Counted from the stretch's first letter, positions 24,595 to 32,985 are shown. The stretch: DNA of 38,127 nt from Methylobacterium sp. 2A (GCF_009806555.1 NZ_VUOK01000033.1:1-38127), one strand, 5' to 3'. Notes: generated by a model from the sequence alone, not told the origin. Made by a program: numbers and translations.

Positions 24595-25143
24595 TCAGGC
24601 CTTCTTCAGGAGCTTGTGCAGGGCGTCGAGGCCCGCGCGCCGGATCGCCTCTTCGCTGGTGTGCGCGGGGCGGCCGGGTGCGGGTGACGGAGTATTCGGG
24701 ACCGGTGCGACCGGCGCCGGGGTCGCGGTGTCGCCGGCGAGCGGCGGCTTTGGATCGGCGAGGTCGGGCCGCGCGCGGCGGGCGGCGGCCCGCTCGGCCT
24801 GCCGGCGCAGCTGCGCCTCGACCTGACCGACGATGGCGGTGAGGCGGGAGGCGGTCAGGGGCTTTCCCGCACCCTGGGTGACACCCTGGGCGCTCATCGC
24901 CGCGGCGATGGCCGCCCAGGTAATGCCGCTCGCGCGCAACTGGCGGATCATCGGCAGGCCATCGCGCACGGCGCGGGTCACGCCCGTGGTCTCCCGGCCG
25001 ATGCCGGCTGTGGGACGCGTGGCCTGCACGCGCTTGGCGTCCCGGGCGAGGCGCTTGGGATCGAGGGTCATTGCCGAGAGCGATGCGAGAACGATTGACC
25101 GGTGCTGGCCAGGGCTGCCAGTCTTTGCCGCTGCGTTTGCCAT
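24595..25143 (-). CDS. Putative DNA-binding plasmid protein (StbA-position)
   Basis: 182 residues from the ATG at 25143; a GTG at 25170 and an ATG at 25071 are alternatives. The central part (GLPMIRQLRASGITWAAIAAAMSAQGVTQGAGKPLTASRLTAIVGQVEAQL) reads as a helix-turn-helix of the recombinase or response-regulator kind. The C-terminus is Pro/Ala-rich and ends in a short basic helix (ALHKLLKKA). It is first gene of the Stb-like operon and faces the candidate oriT, which fits a DNA-binding protein that acts at repeats there. This is inferred from position. Confidence 0.6.
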   Translation of the reverse strand: MANAAAKTGSPGQHRSIVLASLSAMTLDPKRLARDAKRVQATRPTAGIGRETTGVTRAVRDGLPMIRQLRASGITWAAIAAAMSAQGVTQGAGKPLTASRLTAIVGQVEAQLRRQAERAAARRARPDLADPKPPLAGDTATPAPVAPVPNTPSPAPGRPAHTSEEAIRRAGLDALHKLLKKA

Positions 25144-25231
25144 CGACGAACCATCATCGGAATGGATCACACCTCACGCACTGAGTGTGTCTCAGCATCC
25201 GAACGGTACGCGACTGCCTACTTGTCCCGGC

Positions 25232-25522
25232 TCAGAATACGGACGGTGGGCGCTTTGCCCGTAGGGCGCGAAGAAGTGCCAGAGCACCTTCCAGGCGTGG
25301 CTGCAGAGTGCCGATCGCCTCCTGGTTCGTCCGATAGGCGGTGCCTTCTTCCGCTTCTATCTGGAATGCTGAACGCAGAACCTCCCTGGCACTCTTGCGG
25401 CCTTGCATAGTGTATGGATTAAATATAGCTCGAAGTTCATTGACTAGATCATTGATAGTGAGTGAAAGTTTTTCTTCCGAATATTCCGGGCCGTGCAGCT
25501 TATTTGCGCGAGGATTTTCCAT
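25232..25522 (-). CDS. Small hypothetical protein
   Basis: 96 residues with a good ribosome binding site (GAGGAAAAGCT before the ATG at 25522). The N-terminal half is less GC-rich than the backbone. Sequence such as EEKLSLTINDLVNELRAIFNPYTMQGRKSAREVLRSAFQIEAEEG suggests a compact helical protein. No known domain is recognised, and there is no membrane segment. It could be a separate acquisition between the Stb-like operon and oriT. Confidence 0.6.
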   Translation of the reverse strand: MENPRANKLHGPEYSEEKLSLTINDLVNELRAIFNPYTMQGRKSAREVLRSAFQIEAEEGTAYRTNQEAIGTLQPRLEGALALLRALRAKRPPSVF

Positions 25523-25911
25523 AGCTTTTCCTCAATAAATATGTCCATGTATTGCATATCAGGATCAGCTCTTGAGACGCTGTCCCATGGATAGCGTTCA
25601 TCGATTTTGAAATAAACGCAAGGCTTGAGTGGATGAAATCCTCTAAGCCAAGCGAATTTTTTTGGTCGACTCCAAAATCGGTGGGGCTCGACTACAAAAT
25701 TTGCACATGCTGTAGTCGACTACGTAGTCGTTTGCGGTGTTTGGTCCTAAGTTTTTCTTGATAAGGAAAGTGTTCCAGTTGACGCGCGGAAAAATTAGCT
25801 CCCATTCTGATGGGGTCTCAGCGTGTGGTTGATGAGAACGGGTGGCGGTCGACTTGTTCCTGGCGCTCGCGCCACGGCTGATGATCTGATCCACGTGTAG
25901 CAGGTGCGCCG
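25523..25911. other. Candidate oriT / RHH operator region of backbone 2
   Basis: AT-rich gene-free stretch between divergent transfer genes, the expected place of oriT for a TrwC-type relaxase. It has repeated TCGACTAC-type motifs: TCGACTCCAAAAT near 25664 and TCGACTACAAAAT at 25688-25700 as direct repeats, TCGACTACA (25688-25696) inverted against TGTAGTCGA (25711-25719), and the perfect overlapping palindromes GTAGTCGACTAC (25712-25723) and GACTACGTAGTC (25718-25729). Nick site not assigned. Confidence 0.5.
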
Positions 25912-26208
25912 ATGGCCCAGGAGATCGAGCTTACCGTGACCCTGGATGCGGCGCTCGCCGCCCGGTTGCGAGCCGCCGCGGCCGAGCGCGGCTGGTCCGC
26001 TGAGAGCTTGGCTGCCGCGTGCGTCGCTCAGCACCTGGAGGTGGCGATCCGTCACCGCGTTCTGGTCGAGCGGATGGAGCAGATCGACGGCGCCATCCTC
26101 GACATGGCCCAGGCGGTCGGCGAACTCGGCGCGCCGTCGGCCGGCATCGACCTCTCCAAGGTCTGTCGCCTGCACAAGGGCGACGGCGTCGCCGATCCGG
26201 CGCCGTGA
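25912..26208 (+). CDS. TrwA-like relaxosome accessory protein (RHH)
   Basis: 98 residues. The start EIELTVTLDAALAARLRAAAAERGWSAESLAAACVAQHLEVAI fits a ribbon-helix-helix: one strand followed by two helices. The remainder has a helix (VLVERMEQIDGAILDMAQAVGELG) that may mediate oligomerisation. Small RHH proteins precede trwC-type relaxase genes, bind oriT and stimulate nicking, and usually repress their own operon. The stop overlaps the GTG start of the relaxase gene. The palindromes at 25712-25729 are plausible binding sites. Confidence 0.75.
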   Translation: MAQEIELTVTLDAALAARLRAAAAERGWSAESLAAACVAQHLEVAIRHRVLVERMEQIDGAILDMAQAVGELGAPSAGIDLSKVCRLHKGDGVADPAP

Positions 26209-29150
26209 CCGCCTCGCTGCACCGGCTCGGTGCCGGCTCACCGGCGGCGGCCTACTACACGCAGGACAGCCAGCGTGAAGCCAGACCCGATAAGAGGGAC
26301 AACTACTACCTCTCGGACGGCGGCGGGGTGTGGTGGAGCAGCGGCGGCACGATCGTGCGCCACGGTGCGGCGATCGACGCCGCCTCGTTCCGCGAGCTGT
26401 GTGCGGGGCTCCACCCAGGCACGGGTAAGCCGTTGGTCCGCGGTGCGGGCCCGGGGCACTGGGCCGGTGTCGACTGTACGATGACCCCCGGGAAGAGCGT
26501 GTCGGTGCTTTGGATGGCCGGCACGCCTGAGCAGCGCGCGGCGATCGAGGCCGCCCATCGCGCTGCCGTCGAGCGGGCGCTGAGTTTTGTCACCGCGGAG
26601 GGACTCGTCACCGTCCGGACCGGCGCCGGCGGCACCGAGCAGCATCGCCCGCGCGACCTGATCGTCGGTCGGTTCGATCACTATACAACCAGAGAGGGTG
26701 ATCCGAATATTCACACGCACTGCGTGTTGATCAACGTCGCCGGTGCGCCCGAGAATGCCGGCGCCGGTCGGTACAAGTCGCGGACGCACCTGACCATCGA
26801 GCCTGAGCGGCTGTACGCCGCCCAGCTCGGAGTGGGAGCGGCATACAGGGCGGCCCTGGCCGAGGGGCTGCGCGAGCAGTTCGGTCTGCAGTATCGCGAG
26901 GCCGGACGCGGGCAGTGGGAGGTCGCCGGCGTGCCGGAGGCGCTGCTCGCGGCCTTCTCCAAGCGCTCGGAGCAGATCCTGGCTTACGCGGGCGCCGGGG
27001 CCAGCAGCGCCCAGCGCGAGATCGCCGCCCTGGCGACTCGCCGGGGAAAGGAGGAATTGCCGACCGGGCCGGAGCTGGAGGCGCGCTGGCGCAAGGAGCT
27101 CGCCGCGTGCGCGATCGATCCGTGGCTAGCCGCGCGTCACCCCGAGCGCGACCCCGCCTTCGTGATGGCCGCCGAGCGCGATCGGGAGCGAGAGGCCCCG
27201 TTCGACCCGCCCGAGATCCCCGGTGACGGCCCGGTGGCGCGCGCCGCCTCGGCCCTATTCCGGCACGAGAGCGTCGTGGCGCGCAAGGACCTGCTCCAGC
27301 GTGCCCTGGAGGTCGCGGGTGTCGCCGGTATCGGGGTCGACGCCGTGGAGGCGGAGCTCGCCCAGCTCGAGCGGGATGGCGCGCTGCTGCTGCTTGCCGA
27401 CGCCGAGCTGGTACCGGGCGCTAGTGCGTGCTGGACCAGCCCGGGCATCGCCGCGTGCGAGGCCGCGATGCTGCGCGCGGCCGATCGGCCCCTGGAACGG
27501 ACCTGGATCACGCCCGAGGCGGTCGAGGCTGCGCTGGCGGACGCCCCTCATCTCAGCCCCGAGCAGGGCGAGGCCGTGCGTCACGCCGCTGGTCGGGACG
27601 GGGTGGCGCTGCTGCAGGCCGGGGCAGGGACCGGCAAGACTACGACGGCGGCTGCCCTGGTAGCCGCCGCCCGCGGCTCCGGCCTGCGGGTGATCGGCCT
27701 CGCGCCGTCGTGGGTGGCCGCCGACGAGCTCGGGCGCTCGACCGGAATCCCGGCGCAGGCGATCGCGCGCTGGCGCCAGGACCAGACGCAGGCTGCAGGT
27801 CCGGATGCCATCCATCACCCCGACCGATCGGCCGTGCTCGACGCCGATACCCTGGTGATGGTCGACGAGGCCGGGATGGTCGCGACCCGCGACATGGAAG
27901 CCGTGCTGAGCGCGGCCCGGTCAGCCGGGGCGAAGGTGGTTCTGATCGGTGATCGGCGGCAGCTCGCCTCGGTCGGGGGCGCGAGCGCCCTGCGTGCGGT
28001 CGCCGACGTGGTCGGGCGCTCGGCGGTGCTCGAACAGGTCCGCCGACAGACGGTGGAGTGGCAGCGCGCCGCCTCGGTGCTGATGGCGCGCGGTGAGGTC
28101 GAGGCGGCCCTGCGCGCCTACGCGGCCCGGGACCGGATCGAGCTGATCGCCGGCGCCGAGGCCGCGCAGGTGCGCGCGCTCGCGGTCTGGAGCGAGCAGC
28201 GCGCGGCCCACGGCGAGGATGTGCTGATCGTGACCCGGCGTAACGCCGACGCCGCGGCCTTGAACGTCCAGGCGCGGGCTGTGCTGCGGGGGGAGGGGCG
28301 CCTCGGCCCCGACCTGATCACCCTGCCGGCGCACGACCGAGACGACAGGCCGGTGGCGCTCGCGCTCGCGGTCGGCGACGCCCTCCGCTTCGGCGAGAGC
28401 CTGCCGCATCTCGGGTTGCGCAATGGCAATCGCGCCCGGGTCGAGGCGATCACGGTCGAGCCGGAGGGAGGAGCACGCCTGCGCCTGGCGCTGGAGGATG
28501 GTCGCGCGTTGGAGGTGGCGTGGTCGGATCTGGCGCAACAGCCGCGGTTCGGCCGGAAGCGGTCGCAGCCCAGGATCGTGCATGCCTATGCGGGCACGGC
28601 CTACGCGGCGCAGGGCCGGACCTCCTCCGCGGCGGTGATGTATGTCGGGGCGGCCACGGACGCGCGGGAGATTTATGTCGGTCTGACCCGGCACCGACAC
28701 GAGGCCAGGGTAGTGGTCGAGCGCGATCGGCTCGATGCCCTGTGCCGGCAACGGCAAGAAGATGCGCGGATGCCGGCGACCGACGCGATGGTGCTGGAAC
28801 GCCTGTTCCGAGAGGCGCGGACCTACAGTGAGAAGGTCAACGTGGTCGATCACGCCGCCGACCGGGTCGCGTTCGTGCGGGATGGATCGCTGGGAACGCG
28901 TGAGCCCGTCGACCAAGGGATCGATGTGCGGCGCGTGATGCGTGCAACACGGCTTCTGCGTGAGGCCGCAGCGTGGCTCGGCGTCGAGCAACTCATCGTG
29001 CCGATGTGGCGGCTGGTGGATGCCTACGGGCGTCGTTTGACGCAAGCACCGGCCCGGGTGACCCGTGCTCTGGTCGGCGAGCTTGCTAGCCGCCTCGGTC
29101 GCCCCGATCCGCTGCCCCAGCTTGAGCGGGGTCGCCACATCGAACGGTGA
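26205..29150 (+). CDS. trwC: TrwC/TraI-type conjugative relaxase-helicase (MOBF)
   Basis: 981 residues from the GTG at 26205, overlapping the previous stop; the upstream extension of the open frame is not real. The relaxase domain has tyrosines at 17/18 and 34/35 (AAYYTQDS, DNYYLSDGG), the catalytic Asp of VDCTMTPGKSVS (D90) and the HUH histidines of REGDPNIHTHCVLIN (H170, H172, with H159 as third). The C-terminal half is an SF1 helicase: LLQAGAGTGKTTTAAAL (about 467-483), VMVDEAGMVATRDME, LIGDRRQLASVGG and AYAGTAYAAQGRTSSAAVMYVG. It nicks oriT, then unwinds the DNA for transfer. The protein is complete. This relaxase class differs from the MobA type at 10608, so the molecule carries two unrelated relaxases. 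Confidence 0.95.
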   Translation: MTASLHRLGAGSPAAAYYTQDSQREARPDKRDNYYLSDGGGVWWSSGGTIVRHGAAIDAASFRELCAGLHPGTGKPLVRGAGPGHWAGVDCTMTPGKSVSVLWMAGTPEQRAAIEAAHRAAVERALSFVTAEGLVTVRTGAGGTEQHRPRDLIVGRFDHYTTREGDPNIHTHCVLINVAGAPENAGAGRYKSRTHLTIEPERLYAAQLGVGAAYRAALAEGLREQFGLQYREAGRGQWEVAGVPEALLAAFSKRSEQILAYAGAGASSAQREIAALATRRGKEELPTGPELEARWRKELAACAIDPWLAARHPERDPAFVMAAERDREREAPFDPPEIPGDGPVARAASALFRHESVVARKDLLQRALEVAGVAGIGVDAVEAELAQLERDGALLLLADAELVPGASACWTSPGIAACEAAMLRAADRPLERTWITPEAVEAALADAPHLSPEQGEAVRHAAGRDGVALLQAGAGTGKTTTAAALVAAARGSGLRVIGLAPSWVAADELGRSTGIPAQAIARWRQDQTQAAGPDAIHHPDRSAVLDADTLVMVDEAGMVATRDMEAVLSAARSAGAKVVLIGDRRQLASVGGASALRAVADVVGRSAVLEQVRRQTVEWQRAASVLMARGEVEAALRAYAARDRIELIAGAEAAQVRALAVWSEQRAAHGEDVLIVTRRNADAAALNVQARAVLRGEGRLGPDLITLPAHDRDDRPVALALAVGDALRFGESLPHLGLRNGNRARVEAITVEPEGGARLRLALEDGRALEVAWSDLAQQPRFGRKRSQPRIVHAYAGTAYAAQGRTSSAAVMYVGAATDAREIYVGLTRHRHEARVVVERDRLDALCRQRQEDARMPATDAMVLERLFREARTYSEKVNVVDHAADRVAFVRDGSLGTREPVDQGIDVRRVMRATRLLREAAAWLGVEQLIVPMWRLVDAYGRRLTQAPARVTRALVGELASRLGRPDPLPQLERGRHIER

Positions 29151-29503
29151 GGGTGATCCTGGATCACGAGCAATCATCCCTGGGCCCAGGCCCGCATGCC
29201 CCCAAATGGGCGCGATGGCTCTCAAGGCAGGATCAGCCGCGCGGTCTTGTTGACGTCATCGCGGATGAGGCCCGTTCCTGTCTATCGGAGGCGGGCATTC
29301 TGCGTTTTCTGGACCTTATGCGATCATTCAATGACCTGGGCGACAGGTTATATTTGCATTTCGATTTGCATCGCATTTGCATTAGTGCAAATGCTTCGAT
29401 GCATCTCTAGAGATGTCTGGAGATATATTATCATCAACCGTTGTCTTCAAGGGCCGATCTCGTTATCTGCCGATCGATCTCCGACGAACGCCGGGCCAAC
29501 CCG
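29151..29503. other. AT-rich intergenic region after trwC
   Basis: No convincing gene. It marks the change from the GC-rich transfer region to the accessory island. It holds a cluster of ATTTGCAT repeats and a 14-bp palindrome, listed separately. Confidence 0.5.
29352..29415. repeat. ATTTGCAT repeat cluster plus palindrome
   Basis: Three direct copies of ATTTGCAT (29352-29359, 29364-29371, 29375-29382) are followed by an inverted GCAAAT (29387-29392) and by the perfect palindrome CATCTCTAGAGATG (29402-29415). This may be an operator array for the unit starting at 29504, or a small iteron-like protein-binding cluster. Confidence 0.5.
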
Positions 29504-30004
29504 ATGCCGCCCCCCAACCCGAACGAGTGGCAACAGCTCCGCGCCGCGGTCCACCGCGAAGCCCAGGCGGTGATCCGCGTGCCCGACCTACGTCTCACCG
29601 AGATCGACGCCACGGCTCTGCGGGTCGCTGGTGATTGGCGTCTGCAGGTTCGCGCCGTCGACTGGAACTGGCGCGGCCTTACACGTCGTCCGGAGCATCA
29701 GATCAACACCGCGATCTGGCACAGAGACCGCCTGTGCGGGCTAATGTGCGGCTCGGCCGGCGCGGCCGCTGTCGTGCTACGCTATCTTGAAGGCGCGCCG
29801 GATCCTACCCACCCTCTGAAGGGGCGTGTGGCTGACATCGGCGTGGCAACGGCCGAGGTTTACGCGCGTGCCCTAGGTGCACCGACTGTGCTGCTGAACG
29901 ACCCGATCTCCGCCCTCGTCGATCGCCTCGGTGCGGGGCCAGGGTACGCCTGGATGACAGAGGCACCGTTCCAAGGGTACTTTGGGCGCAAGGTGATACC
30001 ATGA
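29504..30004 (+). CDS. Hypothetical protein, possible acetyltransferase-like fold
   Basis: 166 residues from the ATG at 29504 (MPPPNPNEW); the open frame extends upstream only with a TTG. The gene has the codon style of a real high-GC gene. The middle and end (INTAIWHRDRLCGLMCGSAGAAAVVLRYLEGAPDPTHPLKGRVADIGVATAEVYARALGAPTVLLNDP) show alternating strands and a helix, with the EAYARALGA-type ending seen in many GNAT proteins. The acetyl-CoA binding signature is not clear, so GNAT is only a suggestion. It is coupled by a 4-base overlap to the next gene. Two-gene units of this size can be toxin-antitoxin or effector-immunity pairs, but nothing here proves that. Confidence 0.6.
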   Translation: MPPPNPNEWQQLRAAVHREAQAVIRVPDLRLTEIDATALRVAGDWRLQVRAVDWNWRGLTRRPEHQINTAIWHRDRLCGLMCGSAGAAAVVLRYLEGAPDPTHPLKGRVADIGVATAEVYARALGAPTVLLNDPISALVDRLGAGPGYAWMTEAPFQGYFGRKVIP

Positions 30005-30309
30005 GCGCGCAGCGGCCCGGAGCATCCGGGGGAGTCAGGAAGACAGATCGCGGATCTGGCCGTAGCCTGCTGGTACGGTCCGCCGTGACCGGCCGGTTCG
30101 TGGCTGTACGGGAGAAGGCTCGCACGGCCGAACCGGTCTCCGATCTTTCGGCTATTCCCAACGGCGGCCTCGCCGCAGCCCTGGAGCGGCTGAACGTGCT
30201 GCCGCCGGATGCCTGTGCGTGGGTGCACGAACTAGCGCCGATGTCGGCCGATGTACCCGAGGTCATCGGGCCTCGACTGAAGAATGATCAGAAGCAGGGT
30301 AAGCGGTAG
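30001..30309 (+). CDS. Small hypothetical protein coupled to the previous gene
   Basis: 102 residues. The ATG at 30001 overlaps the upstream stop (ATGA). The N-terminus is basic and probably disordered, and includes the phrase RSAVTGRFV, which occurs in many small bacterial proteins of unknown function, including several antitoxin-like ones. The C-terminal half is acidic to neutral with a short helix (GGLAAALERLNVLP). No catalytic motif. The pair may act together; role unknown. Confidence 0.55.
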   Translation: MSAQRPGASGGVRKTDRGSGRSLLVRSAVTGRFVAVREKARTAEPVSDLSAIPNGGLAAALERLNVLPPDACAWVHELAPMSADVPEVIGPRLKNDQKQGKR

Positions 30310-30335
30310 ATCAACAGAGGTCGTCCCGACACGGG

Positions 30336-30950
30336 TTAACGTGTACCTAGCGGCCGAAGGCGTCCTCCATTCGCGTCCGCCTGAACGGCCAGAGCAAGCA
30401 TGCGCTCGACCTCACGCTGGATTGGCCGGTACTCGAACTGCTCGCCAAGTAGGACGCAGACCCCGCGCTCCGGGTCGACCAGCTTGAAGACCTTGTCGAG
30501 CGGACCGGCGCTTCTGTGATCGCCGACGCGTGGTCCTGGGAAGAAGAAGCCGGCCGCGTTGACGATCAGATAACGGTCGAGATCCTCATCGAAGTGTTCG
30601 AACGCGTTGCGCAACCGCCGCCATTTGAGCGGTGACGCGTCAGTAAGGGCGAAGGCCTCACGCAGCTTCTCTCCACGCGCCGCCGCGAGCAAACTGTCCT
30701 TCTTCACCGGCCAGAAGAAGCGCGACAGGGCCCCGGCGTGGGTTAGGGCTTCTTGCACGGTGGCGAAAATCAGCGCGTCGGACATACCGCGTGTGACAGC
30801 AGCGTCGAACCGCTCGAAGGCACTGAAGGATCGCTCGGCCGCGTATATGATCGACTGGATGTAGAAAATCTCAAGCGGCGGCTGGATGCCGCCGCACAGA
30901 TCGATGATCGCTGCCTCAGCTGCCTGCAGCTCACCGGCGTCCATTCTCAT
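30336..30950 (-). CDS. HEPN-motif protein
   Basis: 204 residues from the ATG at 30950. An all-helical first part (about 8-130) holds WRRLRNAFEHFDEDLDRYL, with R114-N115-x3-H119, the RNxxxH signature of HEPN ribonucleases. The remaining about 75 residues are a small beta-rich part (VFKLVDPERGVCVLLGEQFEY). HEPN proteins act in toxin-antitoxin, abortive infection and RNA cleavage. No nucleotidyltransferase (MNT) antitoxin lies next to it, so it may be stand-alone or inactive. It is oriented against the unit before it, and neighbours a recombinase gene, as is common in defence islands. Function is inferred from the motif alone. Confidence 0.6.
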   Translation of the reverse strand: MRMDAGELQAAEAAIIDLCGGIQPPLEIFYIQSIIYAAERSFSAFERFDAAVTRGMSDALIFATVQEALTHAGALSRFFWPVKKDSLLAAARGEKLREAFALTDASPLKWRRLRNAFEHFDEDLDRYLIVNAAGFFFPGPRVGDHRSAGPLDKVFKLVDPERGVCVLLGEQFEYRPIQREVERMLALAVQADANGGRLRPLGTR

Positions 30951-31031
30951 GTCATGCCTACTCCGACATCATAGGCGCGGCGGTATCGAGACAAACTAAA
31001 TGCGACTACGCTTTCCTTCACCGATCCCCCG

Positions 31032-31067
31032 CGTATAAATCCGAAACAACCGTTTCGGATTTATACG
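31032..31067. other. Perfect 36-bp palindrome abutting the recombinase start
   Basis: Two 16-base arms, CGTATAAATCCGAAAC (31032-31047) and its exact complement (31052-31067), are separated by AACC. The right arm ends on the first base of the GTG start codon of the serine recombinase. It may be the recombinase's crossover site, an operator for autoregulation, or an mRNA hairpin hiding the start codon. Confidence 0.75.
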
Positions 31068-31717
31068 TGGCCTCGTTCGTCGCCTATTACCGTGTCTCGA
31101 CAGCTCGCCAGGGCTATAGCGGCTTAGGCCTCGATGCCCAGCGGTTGGCCGTTGGGCGCTTCACGGCAGGGCGTGGCGAACTGGTCGCGGAGTTCACGGA
31201 GATCGAAAGCGGCCGAAAGGCCGATCGACCTCAACTCGTTGCCGCGATCGAGCTGACCCGGAAACATAAGGCGATCCTGGTGATCGCTAAGCTCGATCGC
31301 CTAGCGCGCAACGTCGCTTTCGTCTCAAACCTAATGGAGAGCCGCATCGAGTTCATCGCCGCAGACATGCCGGAGGCGCAACGAGTGACGGTTCACATGA
31401 TGGCAGCCATAGCGGAGCACGAACGTGGCGTGATTTCGAAGCGCACCAAAGAAGCCCTTGAGGCCGCAAAGGCGAGGGGGGTGCGGCTCGGGAACCCCCG
31501 GCCCAACTTGGCAAAGGCTACCGGCCGAGCGGCGGAGCGCGCCGCTCGGTTCCGGGCATCCATGATGCCCCTGATCCAATCGCTTAGAGCAAATGGACGC
31601 TCGTTGCGCGCAATCGCTGACGATCTGAACAGTAGGCGCATTCCAACGTTGTCCTCCGCCCCACGGTTGCTTGAGACACCCCGTTAGCGGACGGTCTCCG
31701 CCTCAGGGGTGAGAACG

Positions 31718-32074
31718 ATGACGACGAATACAGGAGCGGTTGCCGGTGCGGTCGGACCTGGCCGGGGTGGGCGCATGTCCCGGCAGCGCAAGCGGGACGC
31801 GGTGTTGCGGCTTCTGCGTGGTGAGGACCTGGAGAGCGTTTCGCGCGGCCTGGGCGTGACGGCGGCGACCTTGTCGGGCTGGCGCGATGCTTTCCTGACG
31901 GCGGGCGAGGCCAGCCTGTCCACCCGGCCCCTCGATGCGGACGCGCTGGAGAGCGGGCGTCTCAAGGCCAAGCTCGGCGAGATGCTGCTGGAGCGCGAGC
32001 TGCTGGAGGCCAAGGTCGCCGCCCTGGAGGCGCGTGGCTCCGGCCCTTTGGCCCGCAGGCGGTCGCGGCCATGA
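31718..32074 (+). CDS. IS3-family OrfA (HTH protein)
   Basis: 118 residues from the ATG at 31718; a GTG at 31709 is possible. A helix-turn-helix (KRDAVLRLLRGEDLESVSRGLGVTAATLSGWRDAFLTAG) is followed by a helical leucine-zipper-like part (LKAKLGEMLLERELLEAKVAALEA). It binds the IS ends and works with OrfB. The stop overlaps the OrfB ATG by 4 bases, so OrfB may be made by coupling rather than only by frameshifting. Confidence 0.85.
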   Translation: MTTNTGAVAGAVGPGRGGRMSRQRKRDAVLRLLRGEDLESVSRGLGVTAATLSGWRDAFLTAGEASLSTRPLDADALESGRLKAKLGEMLLERELLEAKVAALEARGSGPLARRRSRP

Positions 32075-32985
32075 GCCGGACCGTCTCGCCGGCCAGCGGC
32101 AGCGTCTACGGGCTGGCTCGGGTGTGCCGGATCTGGCGCGTGTCGCGCGCCACAGTCCACCGGCATCTCTCACCGCCCCGCTCGAGGCTCGGATCGGAGG
32201 CCGCGTCCGATCCCGCGCGGCGGCCCGGCCCGGTCGGGGCGATGCCGGATGCAGCACTGCTCATCCGGATCCGCGCCATCCTGACCGATAGCCCCTTCCA
32301 CGGCGAAGGCCATCGCAAGGTTTGGGCACGGCTGCGCATGAAGGGCGTGCGCACCTCCAAGCGCCGGGTTCTGCGCCTGATGCGCGCCCACGACCTGTTG
32401 GCCCCCACGCGGGTCGGCACACCGCGCGGTCCGCGCAACCACGACGGCACCATCATCCCGGACAGGGTCGACACGATGTGGGGCACCGACCTGACGACCA
32501 CCTGGACGGCCGAGGGGCAGGTCGCGGTGTTCGTGGCCATCGATCACTGCTCGGCCGAGTGCGTGGGCATCCATGCGGCGCGCCGGGCCACGCGCTTCGA
32601 GGCGCTGGAGCCGATCCGCCAAGGGGTGCGGCAGCGCTTCGGCGGCTTCGCGGCCGAGATCGCCTCTGGCCTGAGCGTCCGGCACGATCACGGAAGCCAG
32701 TACATGGCGGACGCCTTCCAAGCGGAGCTCGCGTTCCTGGGCATCGCGAGCTCGCCCGCCTTCGTGCGCGCCCCGGAGGGGAATGGCTGCGCCGAGCGCT
32801 TCATCCGCACCCTCAAGGAGAACCTGTTGTGGGTCGAGCACTTCGATACGGTCGAGGATCTGCGCCACGCCCTGCTGGCGTTCCGGGATCTCTACAATGA
32901 GACGTGGCTGATCGAGCGACACGGGTTCCGGCCACCGGCCGAAATCCGCGCCGCGCAGCTACCACCCGCGGCCATCGCCGCGTAG
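32071..32985 (+). CDS. IS3-family OrfB transposase
   Basis: 304 residues. The N-terminal HTH_21-like region (HRKVWARLRMKGVRTSKRRVLRLMRAHDLL) is followed by an rve integrase core with DDE residues in DTMWGTDLTT, SVRHDHGSQYMADAF and APEGNGCAERFIRTLKENLLW. The frame is intact up to the usual C-terminus near the right end of the IS, so the element may be active. Confidence 0.92.
   Translation: MSRTVSPASGSVYGLARVCRIWRVSRATVHRHLSPPRSRLGSEAASDPARRPGPVGAMPDAALLIRIRAILTDSPFHGEGHRKVWARLRMKGVRTSKRRVLRLMRAHDLLAPTRVGTPRGPRNHDGTIIPDRVDTMWGTDLTTTWTAEGQVAVFVAIDHCSAECVGIHAARRATRFEALEPIRQGVRQRFGGFAAEIASGLSVRHDHGSQYMADAFQAELAFLGIASSPAFVRAPEGNGCAERFIRTLKENLLWVEHFDTVEDLRHALLAFRDLYNETWLIERHGFRPPAEIRAAQLPPAAIAA

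Noticed and set aside
25643..25894. 83-codon minus-strand frame in the oriT region
   Set aside because: It runs across the palindromic repeats, has no ribosome binding site and has no recognisable content.
26019..26204. N-terminal extension of the TrwC-type relaxase
   Set aside because: The open frame continues upstream, but relaxase similarity starts just after the GTG at 26205, and the upstream part overlaps the RHH gene in another frame.
29352..29394. CRISPR-like repeat
   Set aside because: Repeats are only 8 bases with 3-4 base spacers, far too short for a CRISPR array, and no cas gene is present.
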